DNA of 64,000 nt from Takifugu bimaculatus. Taxonomy: Eukaryota > Chordata > Actinopteri > Tetraodontiformes > Tetraodontidae. The notes beneath the pieces were generated by a model. It saw only the letters and a program-made list of their open reading frames with translations. It was not told the origin of the DNA and searched no databases. The stretch is from the NCBI GenBank assembly GCA_004026145.2, contig CP034980.1, forward strand, positions 4,042,964 to 4,106,963. The letters are read 5' to 3'. Below are positions 62,655 through 64,000 of this stretch, piece by piece; the stretch's first letter is position 1; the number at the start of each line of letters is the position of its first letter. The position numbers and the translations under genes are program-made.

Positions 62655-64000
62655 GTAAGACAGTGATGTGGAAAACTCAGAAAGGTCTCAGAGTAGAGCA
62701 GGGCAGACGTGAACGTGCACTCATCCGCTGCCCGGGCTTCAAATTATATTGATCATCAGGTGTTTTCTCACAGGGCTGGAACAAAAAAACGTAGAGCGCT
62801 TTTTCGGTCCGCATCCATAGTTGCTAGGCAACGTGCGTCTCAAACTGCAATTCCATAAGCAAATTACCAATCCTCAGAGTGCTCCTCTGAGTGCTCCTTG
62901 ACAATTTGACCGCTGCTTCCAATTACGCAGCTTCCCTCCCCACTTTCCTCCTCACGAAACTTGAAAGTGACCAGCACTGCCAGGCTCAGGTGCCTTCACC
63001 CCCCACCCGCTGCAAACAACGGGCGCTACCACCAGCGCAACAGCCCGGTCGGATTGGGAAGGGTGCTGCTTCGGAGTGTTAGTGGGTCTTCTTTCATGCT
63101 CGATATTGTGCATAAATTATTCAGCCGCCCCCTGTGTGGCGGTGGTGGGGTGTCTGTGGGATGGATCGGCCTGTCTGAGGCTGAGGTTAGACCAGCACTT
63201 TTAATCATCAGCTGGACCAAATATAGAGTCCCGGTCTGGAAGCGAGGCCGGTTAAAAAAAAAAAAAAACAGACGAGAGGATGAGGCCTCGGGAGTCTGAA
63301 AGCCGCGGCTGTTAAAAGAGCGATTAGAAAGTGATTGGAAATCCCACTCAGGATGGACGAGTTGATAAAAAGGGGATGGAGATGGAGAAATTAATCATGG
63401 GCGGTGAGGCCGAGGCGCCTCTCCGCTCCACCTCCAAGAGATAGCGGGATGAAGAAAATCTCCATTGTGGTTACACAGCAGATTAATCCTGTCAATACTA
63501 ATTCTATTGATTCTGATGGCATCCGCATCAGACTTCTGTTCATCTGACAGGCGCAGTGCTCACTTGATTGGCTAATAGGGAGGTGGGGAAGTGGGGGGGG
63601 GTTAAATAGCATGAAAGGATTTCGCAGAGAATCTTTTCATTTTTGGACCAATTTGTCCGCCAGATTAGCCCAGAGAGCGGCGGAATGATCTCATAAACGT
63701 GCGCCTTGATGCGTTCGGACGTTGGCAGTATGTAAGTGTGTCACGTTTATTAGCAGATCCAGATGTGAGACAACAGCTCTGCAGCAGGGTTTAAGTCCCG
63801 CGCTAATTAAAGCAAAAATTCAATCTCGACACCGGTCGGGCTTTTTCGCGCCCCTCAGCCATCACGTAACAGCGCTGCTTTGCACACAGAAGCTGGCACG
63901 TGGTTCTCACCTTTCCTAACAAAACCCAATAATCCGATATTTGCTGCAGCTCCACAGTCATTCTTCCCCTCCAGAAGCTTCACTTCTTGCCAGGAATCTA
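62655..64000 (+). other. unc5a intron 11, 5' part
   Basis: A phase-0 intron running off the window. It holds a 15-base A run near 63254 and G runs near 63590. A possible acceptor at 63973 (cccctccag) is followed by KLHFLPGI-like codons that do not match the family, so I do not call an exon. Confidence 0.8.

Noticed and set aside
63974..64000. Next unc5a exon starting after cccctccag at the window end
   Set aside because: The codons read KLHFLPGI, which does not match the expected ZU5 continuation (near DVLHLGE) in any frame.

Overview
This window is vertebrate nuclear DNA, most likely from a ray-finned (teleost) fish. The protein-coding content is short exons separated by long introns, the sequence is dense in microsatellites, and a tRNA-like dispersed repeat of a kind common in teleosts lies near the left end. 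No bacterial, organellar or viral gene content is visible.

The only gene I can support is unc5a, which encodes the netrin receptor UNC5A. It lies on the + strand and is incomplete in this window. Ten consecutive coding exons between 26306 and 62654 join in one reading frame of about 575 codons. In order they encode two immunoglobulin domains, two thrombospondin type 1 repeats, one transmembrane helix, the cytoplasmic juxtamembrane region and the first part of the ZU5 domain. The assignment to UNC5A rather than UNC5B, C or D rests on the transmembrane and juxtamembrane region (EDVALYVG, RRKKEGLD, DVADSSIL) and on the segments HLLTIQPDL and SLLIPPEAIPRGKIYEIYLT. The rest of ZU5, the UPA domain and the death domain must lie beyond base 64000.

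Layout: 1-22990 has no supportable exon and probably holds upstream regulatory DNA or part of a long first intron. At 22998-23255 there is a speculative first exon, with a TATA-like box, a CpG-rich leader, an ATG in good context and a signal-peptide-like reading frame ending in the correct splice phase. From 23256 to 26305 the sequence is intron if that exon is real; it contains a 180-bp purine-only minisatellite and a cluster of TAAT cores. Ig1 is encoded at 26306-26521 and, after a 16.1-kb intron, at 42622-42765. Ig2 is at 44489-44592 plus 45520-45700, the TSP repeats at 47859-48026 and 53826-53990, the membrane exon at 58728-58916, the juxtamembrane exon at 59697-59996, and ZU5 at 62018-62105 plus 62486-62654.

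For the family, the protein is a cell-surface dependence and axon-guidance receptor: the ectodomain binds netrin and the cytoplasmic ZU5-UPA-death module signals repulsion or apoptosis. I found no convincing new biological system. The points most worth following are the candidate promoter and first exon, the consistent phase-1 exon symmetry with signs of regulated splicing, a GT repeat starting at a 5' splice site, and several non-coding structures (inverted repeats, a purine tract, a TAAT cluster).
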